Notes: a model not told the origin generated them from the letters alone. A DNA stretch of 64,000 bases from an uncultured Candidatus Melainabacteria bacterium (GCA_947361615.1 CANAJP010000003.1:17432-81431), one strand, 5' to 3'. Shown: positions 30,014 through 40,294, counted from the first letter of the stretch. A program made the numbers and translations.

Positions 30014-30397
30014 ATGGGTATCACAGAGAAAATTTTATGTTCATCAACACACGAATACCTGTTGGACAACGAAGACGGCACTTTTACTATCGGTTTGACC
30101 GACTACGCCGTTGAACAATTAGGAGACATTGTATTCCTGGAACTTCCTGAATTAGGCTCAGAATTCAAAAAAGGCGAGTCTTTCGGCGCCATCGAATCAG
30201 TTAAAGCCGCATCAGAAATCTATATGCCAATCTCAGGAAAAGTTATTGAAGTTAACGAAACTCTTGTTGAAACACCTGAAGAATTAAATCAAGATGTTTA
30301 CGAAAACGGCTGGCTTATAAAAGTTGAAGCAACTGTAGACGCTTCTGAAATGAATGATTTAATGGAATACGAAGACTATAAAGAAAGCGTACACTAA
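30014..30397 (+). CDS. gcvH: Glycine cleavage system H protein
   Basis: FGAIESVKAASEIYMPISGKV lipoylation region. Confidence 0.97.
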   Translation: MGITEKILCSSTHEYLLDNEDGTFTIGLTDYAVEQLGDIVFLELPELGSEFKKGESFGAIESVKAASEIYMPISGKVIEVNETLVETPEELNQDVYENGWLIKVEATVDASEMNDLMEYEDYKESVH

Positions 30398-31638
30398 TGG
30401 AAAACTTCTTAGTACATAACGACGACACAAAAGCTCAAATGCTTGCCGAAATCGGCATGAATTCAATAGATGACCTTTTTGCGCAAATCCCCCAAATCGC
30501 TGTTCCAATTGATTTCGAGAAAGAACTTGGCAAAGCCAAAAGCGAACTGGAAACACAAAAAATCGTTAAAAAACTTGCCGCTAAAAACAATCTGCCTGAC
30601 GAAAGTTTTCTCGGCGCTGGTTGCTATAATAAATTCACTCCGGCATGCGTTCTTCAAACCGCACAACGCTGGGAATTTTTGACAGCCTACACCCCTTATC
30701 AGGCGGAAATTTCGCAAGGCACGCTTCAAGTTATGTACGAATTCCAGACAATGATGTGTCGCCTTACAGGCATGGATATTGCAAACGCTACGGTTTATGA
30801 CGGAGCAACCGCATGTGCAGAAGCGATTTTGATGGCTTCTCGCATTTCTAAAAAATCAAAAGCGCTGGTTCACAACAACATCAACCCTGAATACGAAAAA
30901 GTTATCAACACCTATGCGTGGGCAAAAAATATTGAAATAGAAAAGTTCACAGACGAACTTCCGACAAATCTCGCGGACTATGCGTGCGTTTTAGTCCAAA
31001 CGCCCGACTACTACGGTGAAATTCTAAAAACACCAACGGTAGACGGAACACTTTTAATCGTCTGCACAAACTTTAGTGCGCTCTCAATTCTTGAGCCTCC
31101 GAGAAATGCAGACATTGTCGTGGGCGATATTCAACCGCTCGGAATTCCGCAATCGTTTGGCGGCCCTTATGCAGGCGTTATCGCTTGTAAAGAAAAATAT
31201 ATGCGCCAGCTTCCGGGAAGACTTGCTGGCAGAACAGTCGACACAAACGGTAATACCGCTTACTGCCTCACTATCCAAACGCGCGAACAACACATTAAGC
31301 GCGAAAAAGCAACAAGCAATATCTGTTCAAATCAGGCTCTTATGGGGCTTTGTGCGGCGCTTTATCTGACAGTTATGGGCGAAAACGGCTTCAAACAGGC
31401 GGGATATCTAAGTGCGAAAAACGCTCACAAACTCGCAAGCAAACTAAATATTGAAAATAAAAACTTCTTCAATGAGTTTGTATTCAAAGTTAATAATGTG
31501 GATGAAACACTTAAAAAACTTAGAGAAAACGGTATTGCCGGCGGTATAAAGCTTTCTGAAACCCGAATATTAACAGCCGTCACAGAAATGAACAGCGACG
31601 AAGCAATCGAAAAATTTGCAAATATAGTCAACAGTTAG
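30397..31638 (+). CDS. gcvPA: Glycine dehydrogenase (decarboxylating) subunit 1
   Basis: SFLGAGCYNKFTPACV, TAYTPYQAEISQGTLQVMYEFQTMMCRLTGMDIANATVYDGATA. Confidence 0.95.
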   Translation: MENFLVHNDDTKAQMLAEIGMNSIDDLFAQIPQIAVPIDFEKELGKAKSELETQKIVKKLAAKNNLPDESFLGAGCYNKFTPACVLQTAQRWEFLTAYTPYQAEISQGTLQVMYEFQTMMCRLTGMDIANATVYDGATACAEAILMASRISKKSKALVHNNINPEYEKVINTYAWAKNIEIEKFTDELPTNLADYACVLVQTPDYYGEILKTPTVDGTLLIVCTNFSALSILEPPRNADIVVGDIQPLGIPQSFGGPYAGVIACKEKYMRQLPGRLAGRTVDTNGNTAYCLTIQTREQHIKREKATSNICSNQALMGLCAALYLTVMGENGFKQAGYLSAKNAHKLASKLNIENKNFFNEFVFKVNNVDETLKKLRENGIAGGIKLSETRILTAVTEMNSDEAIEKFANIVNS

Positions 31639-31644
31639 GATATT

Positions 31645-31676
31645 AAAAAAGGGAGCGATTGCTCCCTTTTTATTTT
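31645..31676. terminator. Bidirectional terminator
   Basis: AAAAAAGGGAGCgattGCTCCCTTTTT between convergent genes. Confidence 0.85.
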
Positions 31677-31684
31677 TTATTAAC

Positions 31685-31993
31685 TTAAGCATAATATTCA
31701 AGGTGCGGCATATTCGCTTGTGCCTCAGCCTTTTTATTTTGGATAATCTTGATAGCTTTTTGGATTTTATAAATTGGTGACAAGAAAATATTTGATTGAA
31801 CTGCGTCAGCTTCTCTAGTGACATTCCAATCTTTCTCAAAGCTTGTTCTTGCCCCTTCGCCTTGAATTGCAAGAGCTGCAACGTTTGGCATGTGGCTATC
31901 GTAGTGATTATTTACTGTATGATTATAATTATTATTAGTATTTCCGAAAGCTATCGGTGTTGTATTTACTTTAATTGGATTAACTGCGATCAT
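31685..31993 (-). CDS. Hypothetical protein
   Basis: 102 aa with AGGAGG RBS upstream; N-terminal MIAVNPIKVNTTPIAFGN. Confidence 0.7.
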   Translation of the reverse strand: MIAVNPIKVNTTPIAFGNTNNNYNHTVNNHYDSHMPNVAALAIQGEGARTSFEKDWNVTREADAVQSNIFLSPIYKIQKAIKIIQNKKAEAQANMPHLEYYA

Positions 31994-32130
31994 TTTGACC
32001 TCCTTCGGGATTGAGTAGAACCTCTTGCCCCTTTTATTAAGTGTTACTTAAACACTTCTTTCAACACTTTTACTATAACCTATATTAATATTTTTGTCAA
32101 CACTTTAAAAACAAAATAGCCCGATTGGTG

Positions 32131-32194
32131 TAAAAGCTTGTAATATAAAGAAAAGAGTATAAAGTGTCAAAAGCGCACTTATTACAAGCTTTTA
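32131..32194. repeat. 15-bp perfect inverted repeat TAAAAGCTTGTAATA / TATTACAAGCTTTTA
   Basis: Direct reading; arms 32131-32145 and 32180-32194. Confidence 0.9.
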
Positions 32195-32286
32195 AGTGTC
32201 ATTTTTACAATTGAAGCCCATTAAGAATTGTTAAGCACATTCAAAAATATTAGCAAGATTTTATGATACAATGACTTTAAATAAAT

Positions 32287-33696
32287 ATGACAGTGTGTGT
32301 AAATGGTATATCCGCGTATAATATTAATCAAACTTCCCGCTTAAACAATAATCGGGATAATTCCGTTGCAAATGTCCAACCCCCAATAAATAGCGCCAAA
32401 ACGACGGCATTCAGAGGAACAGAAGACAAAACAAAGGCGACATTCAGAACAAAATTGTCAACAAAAGAAGAGCATCAACAATTTAACGCCGTTTCAAAAG
32501 AATTGGCGTCGGATGAAAAAAAACTTCTTAACGGCCTTTTAAAAAGCGGAATTCTGTTAAAAGACAATTCAGACGATAAATCCACCGTGCTTGCGAACCT
32601 GCATTCCATAGCAACAACCCCTAGAGCCGAAGGATTAGATAAACAAGTTATTCTAAAAAATGTACTTCAAACCCTTGCATTCCCGTACTCAATCAATCAG
32701 AAACTTGGTGATATTCCGGAGAATTACAAGGCGCCCATTTTACAATCACTATTAGAAAACAAAGAATTCGACTTCAAAACAATGCAGGAAGCAGACTCTA
32801 AATTCAACGACCTGCATTCAAGCACATGCCCGACTGCTTGCGTAGAATTCAATCTTGCAAGCAAACATCAAGCAGAATTTGCCAGATTTGCAAAAGATTT
32901 AACCTCACCTAAGGTTGAAACCGACAAAATAGTAAACTTCAGAAATCTTTCTAAAAACACAGCAGAAGCTGTGTGGCTTTTAAACGCGTTCAAAGCACCT
33001 TATGAAGTAATTGACAGGGATAGAGTTAAAATCAAGCTTAAACCAGACAAGGACGCCCTTACACGCGCACAAATTCAAACCAAGCATCAAGACGGCATGG
33101 AACGCAACGCAACAGACGTATTAATCCAATCAACATTAATGAACTTAGGTTCCCAGCAGACGTATAATTCCTTAATCGATGAGCGCAAAGGCGATTTTGC
33201 AACAGAAAATACCGGCCTGATTGAATTTGAAAAAACATTTGTTGAATCTGTTATTGAGAACAAAAGTACAACCTCAATGCTCTATCAACAAGTGGATGAA
33301 AACCTCACAGTAACAGGCTATGAATGCGATTTTGCAACAACAAAACAACAAATTTTAGACACCCTCAAACGCGACCAGAACGTTATTATAGGTATAACAT
33401 ATTTCGAAAAAGACAAAGAACAGCCTGATTACACCAAACCTCAAGAGGCAATTGCAGGTGGTCACGAAATTACAATCATAGGTGCGAGAACCGACAAAAA
33501 CGGCGAAACAATTTTTATCTGTCAGGATTCAGACGATGAAGTCAACATGCCGATTGAATATCCTGAAAGCTGGTTATTACCTAGATTACACCACGCTGGA
33601 CTCCCTGAAGACATTGCAGAGCGAACAATAACTGATACAAAAGAAAACTGGCAGATAGCCTTAGATAATTACCAGCAACTCAAAAGCTCTCACTAA
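32287..33696 (+). CDS. Uncharacterised protein, possible papain-fold cysteine peptidase-like
   Basis: HSSTCPTACVEF candidate Cys and GGHEITIIGARTDKNGETIFICQDSDD candidate His/Asp segment. Confidence 0.6.
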   Translation: MTVCVNGISAYNINQTSRLNNNRDNSVANVQPPINSAKTTAFRGTEDKTKATFRTKLSTKEEHQQFNAVSKELASDEKKLLNGLLKSGILLKDNSDDKSTVLANLHSIATTPRAEGLDKQVILKNVLQTLAFPYSINQKLGDIPENYKAPILQSLLENKEFDFKTMQEADSKFNDLHSSTCPTACVEFNLASKHQAEFARFAKDLTSPKVETDKIVNFRNLSKNTAEAVWLLNAFKAPYEVIDRDRVKIKLKPDKDALTRAQIQTKHQDGMERNATDVLIQSTLMNLGSQQTYNSLIDERKGDFATENTGLIEFEKTFVESVIENKSTTSMLYQQVDENLTVTGYECDFATTKQQILDTLKRDQNVIIGITYFEKDKEQPDYTKPQEAIAGGHEITIIGARTDKNGETIFICQDSDDEVNMPIEYPESWLLPRLHHAGLPEDIAERTITDTKENWQIALDNYQQLKSSH

Positions 33697-33772
33697 AACG
33701 ATTTTTCTATATGCTTGCCTAATCTGACTTTTAATGATATTATAAAGTTAAAATATGTTTTGGGTTAATTGA

Positions 33773-35962
33773 ATGGTAGGAAAATCGAAAAAGTTATCAA
33801 TTGCATTCTACTGGCATATGCATCAGCCGGTGTATCAGCTTACGCCCGAAAGTGATTATATTATGCCCTGGACAAGGCTTCACGCAGTCAAGGATTACCT
33901 TGATATGCTTACCATTATTAAAAACCACAAAAATATAAAACTAAATTTTAACATTGTTCCAATACTTGTGGATTCATTTATCCGCTACGGTGAACAAGGT
34001 TTCCACGACCTGCATTCCAGAATAACTGTAAAACCGGTTGAAGAACTCACCGACGAGGATAAAAACTTTATTATAAACAATTTCTTTGACGCAAATTATC
34101 AATTTATGATATTACCGCTTAAAGAATATGACCGCTTAATCCACAAATATCAATTTACAAAAGATATTAACGACTTTTCGCCACAGGAATATTCAGACCT
34201 TATGGCGCTTTTCAACCTAGCATGGATTGATAATTCTCACATCAAAGACTATCCGGAATTAAAAGCGTTATACAAAAAAGGCTCCGGCTTTACACTTGAA
34301 GACAGAAAAAAAATCATTGAAATCCAACGCGATATAATCCGTAAGATTATTCCAACATTCAAAAAATATTTAAAATCTAAACGCATAGAAATTACAACAA
34401 GCCCGCATTACCATCCAATATTACCGGCGCTTGTTGATATTGCAGATGTTTCGACGAATTCCAACGGGGATTTACCACTTACGCTTGGCATGAAAAAAGA
34501 TGCAGAAAACCAGATAAAAGAAGCTATAGATATTATAGAAAAAGCATTCGGCGTAAAACCACAGGGGATTTGGCCATCTGAGCACTGTATCAGCAACAAA
34601 ACCCTTAAACTTTTTAGCGATTTAGGTCTAAAATGGACGATCTCTGATGAAGGTGTGCTTTCAAACTCAATAAAATTTGATTTTGTGAGGGATTTCAACG
34701 GAAACCTTGAAAATCCTTATCCGTTATTGAAAGTGTACGATTTTAAATCAAACCTAAAAGTTATTTTTAGAGAAGCCGTATTCCCTAATCTTATCAGTTT
34801 TGAATACCCAAACCACGACTCTGAACGTGCTGCAAACGATCTTTATGACAGAATTAAAACGATTCAAAACAAAATCCAGAATTCACCTGACGACACCCAT
34901 CTGCTAACAATTGCAATGGATGGCGAAAACTGCTGGGAAAACTATGCCAAAGACGGCGCTGTGTTCCTGAACACCCTTTATGGTTTAATCAACGACGATC
35001 CAACCCTTGAAACAGTCTTAATCAGTGATTACGTCGAAAATGAAAAACACTTAAAAGAACTCAATAGCATCAAAGCAGGTTCGTGGATTAATCAGGATTT
35101 CAAACTATGGATTGACGAACCATTGAAAAATTTGGCGTGGTCTTATCTAAAACAAGTTAAGGATGATTTAGAAAACTTTATTCTTTTAAACCCTAATCAT
35201 CCAAACATTGAATCCGCAAAAAAAGAATTGTTTGTTTGTCAGGGCAGCGACTGGTTCTGGTGGTTTGGTGAGCCGAACGACTCAGGCCACGACAATATCT
35301 TTGACTACCTGTTCCGTATGCACTTGAAAAATGTTTACGAATTTCTTGACATGCCTGTACCGGAACGCCTTAATGTTCCGCTTCTCGACTCGCTGGAAGA
35401 ACAATTCGATGCCGAACATCCACTTCCATCCGCAATAGACATGAAATTTCTTGAAATTTCCGACGGGCCTGTACTTCAAGAGAATAAACTGTTTGACAGG
35501 ATAGCCTATGGATGTGATTCAAACAATTTCCATTTAAAATTTTATCTCAATGAATATATGCAAAACAATCCGACCAAATATTATCAAACATTCCAAACAT
35601 ATATCTATATGAGAAATGCGAATAAAAAGCACTATTTATCGCATATTAGATTGATAAACAAGACCGAAAGCATACTGCCGGTCTGTAAAGAAAAATTTCA
35701 CAACGAATTTCAACTCACAGTCGACGACGGAGTGTTAAAATTTTCGCGTCTCACCTCAGCAATTCAAAACGGTCTGTGGGTATTGCAATCGAAAAAAGAT
35801 TTTGCTATCAGTCACGAAAAAACAATAGACGTAACAATTCCGCTAGATAATCTTGATATTGGCGTTGGCGAAGAAATGGAATTTATTATCGCACAATCAA
35901 AATTAGGTGTACTGGATTCAGTAACACCTAATGAAGTTCTATTAAAAGTTAAGAGAATTTAA
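33773..35962 (+). CDS. Glycoside hydrolase family 57 protein
   Basis: SIAFYWHMHQPVYQ, GIWPSEHCIS, MDGENCWENY motifs. Confidence 0.92.
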   Translation: MVGKSKKLSIAFYWHMHQPVYQLTPESDYIMPWTRLHAVKDYLDMLTIIKNHKNIKLNFNIVPILVDSFIRYGEQGFHDLHSRITVKPVEELTDEDKNFIINNFFDANYQFMILPLKEYDRLIHKYQFTKDINDFSPQEYSDLMALFNLAWIDNSHIKDYPELKALYKKGSGFTLEDRKKIIEIQRDIIRKIIPTFKKYLKSKRIEITTSPHYHPILPALVDIADVSTNSNGDLPLTLGMKKDAENQIKEAIDIIEKAFGVKPQGIWPSEHCISNKTLKLFSDLGLKWTISDEGVLSNSIKFDFVRDFNGNLENPYPLLKVYDFKSNLKVIFREAVFPNLISFEYPNHDSERAANDLYDRIKTIQNKIQNSPDDTHLLTIAMDGENCWENYAKDGAVFLNTLYGLINDDPTLETVLISDYVENEKHLKELNSIKAGSWINQDFKLWIDEPLKNLAWSYLKQVKDDLENFILLNPNHPNIESAKKELFVCQGSDWFWWFGEPNDSGHDNIFDYLFRMHLKNVYEFLDMPVPERLNVPLLDSLEEQFDAEHPLPSAIDMKFLEISDGPVLQENKLFDRIAYGCDSNNFHLKFYLNEYMQNNPTKYYQTFQTYIYMRNANKKHYLSHIRLINKTESILPVCKEKFHNEFQLTVDDGVLKFSRLTSAIQNGLWVLQSKKDFAISHEKTIDVTIPLDNLDIGVGEEMEFIIAQSKLGVLDSVTPNEVLLKVKRI

Positions 35963-36619
35963 TTACTCAGGTCGACAAGTTGCAACAGCTGATGCAGCAA
36001 GAGCTACAGCACCTGCAACCAAACCACCTATTATCATGCGTTCATTTTTAATGGTTTTCATTGCACGTTCAAGAACAGCATGACCATCTTGAGTGATAGT
36101 TGTCCCTGCTTTAACTAATTTTTTCTTGTTGAAACCGTCTTTAACCAATGCTTTTGCTTCTGCTTCAGTTGTATTGCTGTTCAATAAAATTTGTTTTCCA
36201 TCTTCTGAGAATTTAACTTCGCCATTTTCTGCAATTTTATTTTCAACAACTTCTTTAAGTTTATCGCGTAACCCTTTTCCTTTTAATGCATTGCCTTTGT
36301 CATCAACCATTTGCTCACGTTTAATTTCTAAGAAATCTCCGAAACGATTGAAAAACTTCTCTGTTTGAGCATTGTTAGCGTAAGTTTTATCAGTAGCATA
36401 AACTGTATCAAGATAATCTTTTGCGCTTGCCGCATTTAAAAGTTTATAAAGTTTATCAGAATTCATCTCTTTAACAACTTCCTTGACGAACCTGTCAGAA
36501 GTTGCCTGACTTTTAGCATTAACAAGCGGCATATAATTACCAGCTGCAACGCCAGCACCGATTCCTGCGACTGTACTTGCTGCGATAATACCTGTACGAT
36601 TTTGATTATTAACTTGCAT
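35963..36619 (-). CDS. Hypothetical protein with two hydrophobic glycine/alanine-rich segments
   Basis: 218 aa; terminal hydrophobic segments, charged middle. Confidence 0.65.
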   Translation of the reverse strand: MQVNNQNRTGIIAASTVAGIGAGVAAGNYMPLVNAKSQATSDRFVKEVVKEMNSDKLYKLLNAASAKDYLDTVYATDKTYANNAQTEKFFNRFGDFLEIKREQMVDDKGNALKGKGLRDKLKEVVENKIAENGEVKFSEDGKQILLNSNTTEAEAKALVKDGFNKKKLVKAGTTITQDGHAVLERAMKTIKNERMIIGGLVAGAVALAASAVATCRPE

Positions 36620-36717
36620 ACAATTTCTCCAATTTAAAGAAAACTACACACTTTATACAAAACTAAACATAAATTTATTTGCTAGTTAAAGCAAAAATTT
36701 TACATTTGTTAACCATT

Positions 36718-36804
36718 TGTCATCCTGAACTCGATTCAGAATCTATCCAGTGTGACGGGCTATCGGTTTCGCTTGCCAGATTCCGAAACAAGTTCGGAAT
36801 GACA
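36718..36804. repeat. REP-like composite palindrome
   Basis: TGTCATCCTGAACTCGATTCAGAATCT ... AGATTCCGAAACAAGTTCGGAATGACA. Confidence 0.8.
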
Positions 36805-36822
36805 GGAAAAGGGTTAGCCACC

Positions 36823-37260
36823 TTACTTTCCTGTAGAGCCGAAACCACCTTCGCCACGAACGGTGTCAGAAAGTTCCGTTACAACTTCGATTTTTGCTTG
36901 TTCGTACTTCGCAATAACCATTTGTGCAACACGTTCACACGGTTGAATAACGTAAGATTGGGTTGATAGGTTCACAAGCGCAATACAAACTTCTCCGCGG
37001 TAATCTTCATCAACTGTTCCAACACAGTTAATCAAAGAAATTCCGTGTTTGATTGACAAGCCGGAACGCGGTCTGATTTGCGCTTCGTAACCGTGTTCAA
37101 GTTCAATTTTTAATCCTGTAGGGATTAACTTGCGTTCTAACGGTTTCAAAACAATCGGTTCAGCGATTGCAGCGCATAAATCCATGCCTGCAGCGCCTTC
37201 TGTTTTGTATTCAGGAACATTCACGTTATGTGGTAAACGTTGAATTTTTAAAACTGTCAT
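36823..37260 (-). CDS. dut: dUTP diphosphatase
   Basis: GAAGMDLCAA, RPRSGLSIKHGI, VGTVDEDYRGE, RGEGGFGSTGK. Confidence 0.97.
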   Translation of the reverse strand: MTVLKIQRLPHNVNVPEYKTEGAAGMDLCAAIAEPIVLKPLERKLIPTGLKIELEHGYEAQIRPRSGLSIKHGISLINCVGTVDEDYRGEVCIALVNLSTQSYVIQPCERVAQMVIAKYEQAKIEVVTELSDTVRGEGGFGSTGK

Positions 37261-37270
37261 AATTTCTCCT

Positions 37271-39913
37271 CTATTTTAAAATTTGTGTTTCAATCGCTGC
37301 AAGAGCGTCGTCAAGTTTTGACGCATCTTTTACGCCGCCTTGTGCAAAGTTTGGACGACCACCGCCGTTAGCACCTGTTGCACGGGCAATTTCGCCAACA
37401 ATTTTGCCAGCATTGACACCTTTTTGGATAAAGCTGTCAGAAACTTTTGCCAATACCATCCTGTCATTAGCAAGAACAATTACACACTCGCCAAGTTTAT
37501 TTGCAAGAAGTTCCACACCAGCTTTAACGCCGTCTGCGTCAAAGTTTTCGATTTTAGATATGAACACTTTTCCGCCATCAACGTCTTTCGCGCGTGAAAT
37601 AAATGTTGAGAATTTATTTCTTGCTGCTTCTTCTTTTAGTTGTGCAAGTTGTTTTTGAAGCTCACGATTTTCTTCCGCAAGTTTTTCAACACGTTCAAGA
37701 ACTTCATCAGTGTGAACTTTAAATCTAGCTTCAAGTGCGTTTGTAACTTTAGCTTTTTCGTTCATATATTCAAGTGCAGCTTTAGCAACAACAAGTTCAA
37801 TACGTCTGGTACCTGCTGCGATTGCACTTTCAGAAACGATTTTAACTAATCTTAAATCGCCCGTGTTTTTCGCGTGCGTACCAGCACAGAATTCACGAGA
37901 AATAACAGCCGGTGCGTTTTCTTGACATTTGCAGCCCCCGCCACATTTACATTTCTTCGCTCCGCCTATAGATACAACACGAACAACATCTTCGTATTTT
38001 TCACCAAATAATGCAGTTGCACCTGTAAGTTTCGCTTCTTCTATATCCATAACATCTGTGCGAACCGTAAGTTTTTCGCTAATCCATTCGTTCATAAGGT
38101 TTTCAACCTTAACGACCTCATCAGGAGTCATTGCACGTGAGAAAGTAAAGTCAAATCTCATACGATTTTCTTCAACCTGTGAACCAGCCTGCTTAACCTC
38201 ATCGCCTAATGTTTTAACAAGCGCTGCTTGAAGTAAGTGAGCAGATGTATGGTGAACGCGGATTTCTGAACGTCTTGCCGCATCAATAGAAGCGCAAACA
38301 CTGTCACCGATAACAACTTCGCCGTTAAGAATTTGGCATCTATGAACAAATAAGTGATTAACTTTAAATGTTGTCAAAACTTCTGCTTTAAGGTTTTCAC
38401 TTTCGATTATACCGCTGTCGCCAACCTGTCCGCCGCATTCTGCGTAGAACGGAGTTTTGTCAAGAACGATGTCAACAAAGCCTTCACCTTCAACCTGAGC
38501 GAGAATTTTCGCATCGCACACGGTTTCATCGTAGCCTACAAACTCAGTTGAACCCACCTGTTCTTCTATTTTTGCATATTTAATATCGCCTGTAACTGAA
38601 ATTTTCGCAGTAGCAGCTTTTGCACGATCCTTCTGTTCTTGCATAGCCTTTTTGAAGCCATCTTCATCAACCTTGAGGCCGTTTTCCTCAGCGATTTCAC
38701 GTGTAAGTTCAAACGGGAAACCGAAAGTATCATAAAGTCTGAATGCGCTTTCACCGTCGATATCTTTTTTGTCAGCGATAAACTCTTCTAACAACTTGTA
38801 ACCACGGTCAAGTGTAACCTTGAAGCGTTCTTCTTCTTTCTTGATAACATCTTTGATTTTCGCCTGATTTTTAACAAGTTCTGGATAAGCTTCACCGTAG
38901 TGTTCAATAACAGTATCAACAAGTTTGTAGAGGAATGGTAAATCCATTCCGAGGATTTTTCCATGACGGAGCGCACGTCTTAAAATCATTCTCAAAACAT
39001 AGCTTCTGCCTTCATTTCCAGGGATTACACCGTCAGAAATCAAGAAAGTTACGCAACGCGCGTGGTCTGTAATTATACGCAATGAAATATCTGTTTTTTC
39101 AGATTTTTTGTAAGGAACGCCACTCATTTCACAGACCTTGTCCAGAATAGGTTTTAAAAGGTCAGTTTCAAAAGTTGATGCAACGCCCTGACACACCATT
39201 GTAATACGTTCTAAGCCCATGCCTGTATCAACGTTTTTCTTTTCAAGCGGGGATTGATTACCCTCTTCATCCTGATAAAGTTCGGTAAAAACGAGGTTCC
39301 AAATTTCAACCCAGCGGTCGCATTCACAAGTATCAATACCACAGTCGTCAGAACATTTGTATTGTTCACCTAAATCATAGTGAATTTCCGTGCAAGGACC
39401 GCAAGAACCAGACGCCCCGGGAGGCCCCCAGAAGTTATCCTTTTTACCTTTGCGTTTAATACGTTCAGCCGGAACACCGATACTTTGCCAGATTTCCGCG
39501 GCTTCGTCGTCAGTTTCAAAAATAGTAATCCATAATCTGTCTTTATCAAGTTTTAAAACTTCGGTTACAAATTCCCACGCCCAAGGAATAATTTCTCTTT
39601 TGTAATAGTCTCCAAAAGAGAAGTTACCAAGCATTTCAAAGAAAGTGTGGTGGCGCGGAGTACGACCAACATTTTCAATATCAGAATCTTTTCCGCCTGC
39701 TCTTGCGCATTTTTGGCAAGACGCAGCGCGCGCAGGGTCGTACGGCGGTTTTACAATACCTAAAAACATAGGTAAAAATTGAAGCATGCCTGCTGTAGTC
39801 AACAATACAGTTGGATTATCCGGCACAAGGCTTGAACTTTCAACGATAGTGTGCTGATGTTTATTTTTAAAGTAATCTAAGTATAACTGTCTAATCTGAT
39901 TTCCTGTTAACAT
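37271..39913 (-). CDS. alaS: Alanyl-tRNA synthetase
   Basis: GRTPRHHTFFEMLGNFSFGDYYK, DTGMGLERI, CAGTHAKNTGD. Confidence 0.97.
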   Translation of the reverse strand: MLTGNQIRQLYLDYFKNKHQHTIVESSSLVPDNPTVLLTTAGMLQFLPMFLGIVKPPYDPARAASCQKCARAGGKDSDIENVGRTPRHHTFFEMLGNFSFGDYYKREIIPWAWEFVTEVLKLDKDRLWITIFETDDEAAEIWQSIGVPAERIKRKGKKDNFWGPPGASGSCGPCTEIHYDLGEQYKCSDDCGIDTCECDRWVEIWNLVFTELYQDEEGNQSPLEKKNVDTGMGLERITMVCQGVASTFETDLLKPILDKVCEMSGVPYKKSEKTDISLRIITDHARCVTFLISDGVIPGNEGRSYVLRMILRRALRHGKILGMDLPFLYKLVDTVIEHYGEAYPELVKNQAKIKDVIKKEEERFKVTLDRGYKLLEEFIADKKDIDGESAFRLYDTFGFPFELTREIAEENGLKVDEDGFKKAMQEQKDRAKAATAKISVTGDIKYAKIEEQVGSTEFVGYDETVCDAKILAQVEGEGFVDIVLDKTPFYAECGGQVGDSGIIESENLKAEVLTTFKVNHLFVHRCQILNGEVVIGDSVCASIDAARRSEIRVHHTSAHLLQAALVKTLGDEVKQAGSQVEENRMRFDFTFSRAMTPDEVVKVENLMNEWISEKLTVRTDVMDIEEAKLTGATALFGEKYEDVVRVVSIGGAKKCKCGGGCKCQENAPAVISREFCAGTHAKNTGDLRLVKIVSESAIAAGTRRIELVVAKAALEYMNEKAKVTNALEARFKVHTDEVLERVEKLAEENRELQKQLAQLKEEAARNKFSTFISRAKDVDGGKVFISKIENFDADGVKAGVELLANKLGECVIVLANDRMVLAKVSDSFIQKGVNAGKIVGEIARATGANGGGRPNFAQGGVKDASKLDDALAAIETQILK

Positions 39914-40053
39914 AATATTCCTCTTCTAACTAATATATAGAAACATGGTATTACGAAAACAGTTGATTTTAAATAGAATTATAAGTTATTTAAAGATAAA
40001 ATTAAACACTTGAAAAAAATTTATGTTTGATATAATATAAAGGAGCACTTCAT

Positions 40054-40139
40054 GCCGGAGTGATGGAATTGGTAGACGTGCCAGACTCAAAATCTGGTGA
40101 GGATCACACCTCGTGTCGGTTCGACCCCGACCTTCGGCA
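40054..40139 (+). tRNA. tRNA-Leu (anticodon CAA)
   Basis: 7-bp acceptor GCCGGAG/CTTCGGC, anticodon stem-loop CCAGACTCAAAATCTGG, long variable arm, TTCGACCCC T-loop. Confidence 0.92.
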
Positions 40140-40181
40140 AATAATAAGCCCTTCGTTTTTACGAGGGGCTTATTATTTTTT
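40140..40181 (+). terminator. tRNA-Leu terminator
   Basis: AATAAGCCCTTCG ttttt ACGAGGGGCTTATT ATTTTTT. Confidence 0.85.
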
Positions 40182-40294
40182 GTGGGCGGGGGAGAACCGT
40201 GTCGGTTCGGAGAATTTTCGGTAGGGTGAAGCGGAGCGAAACCCGTAACTTGTCCAGAAGCGTGGTTCTGGACAAAGCCGAATAATCCGAAAGA

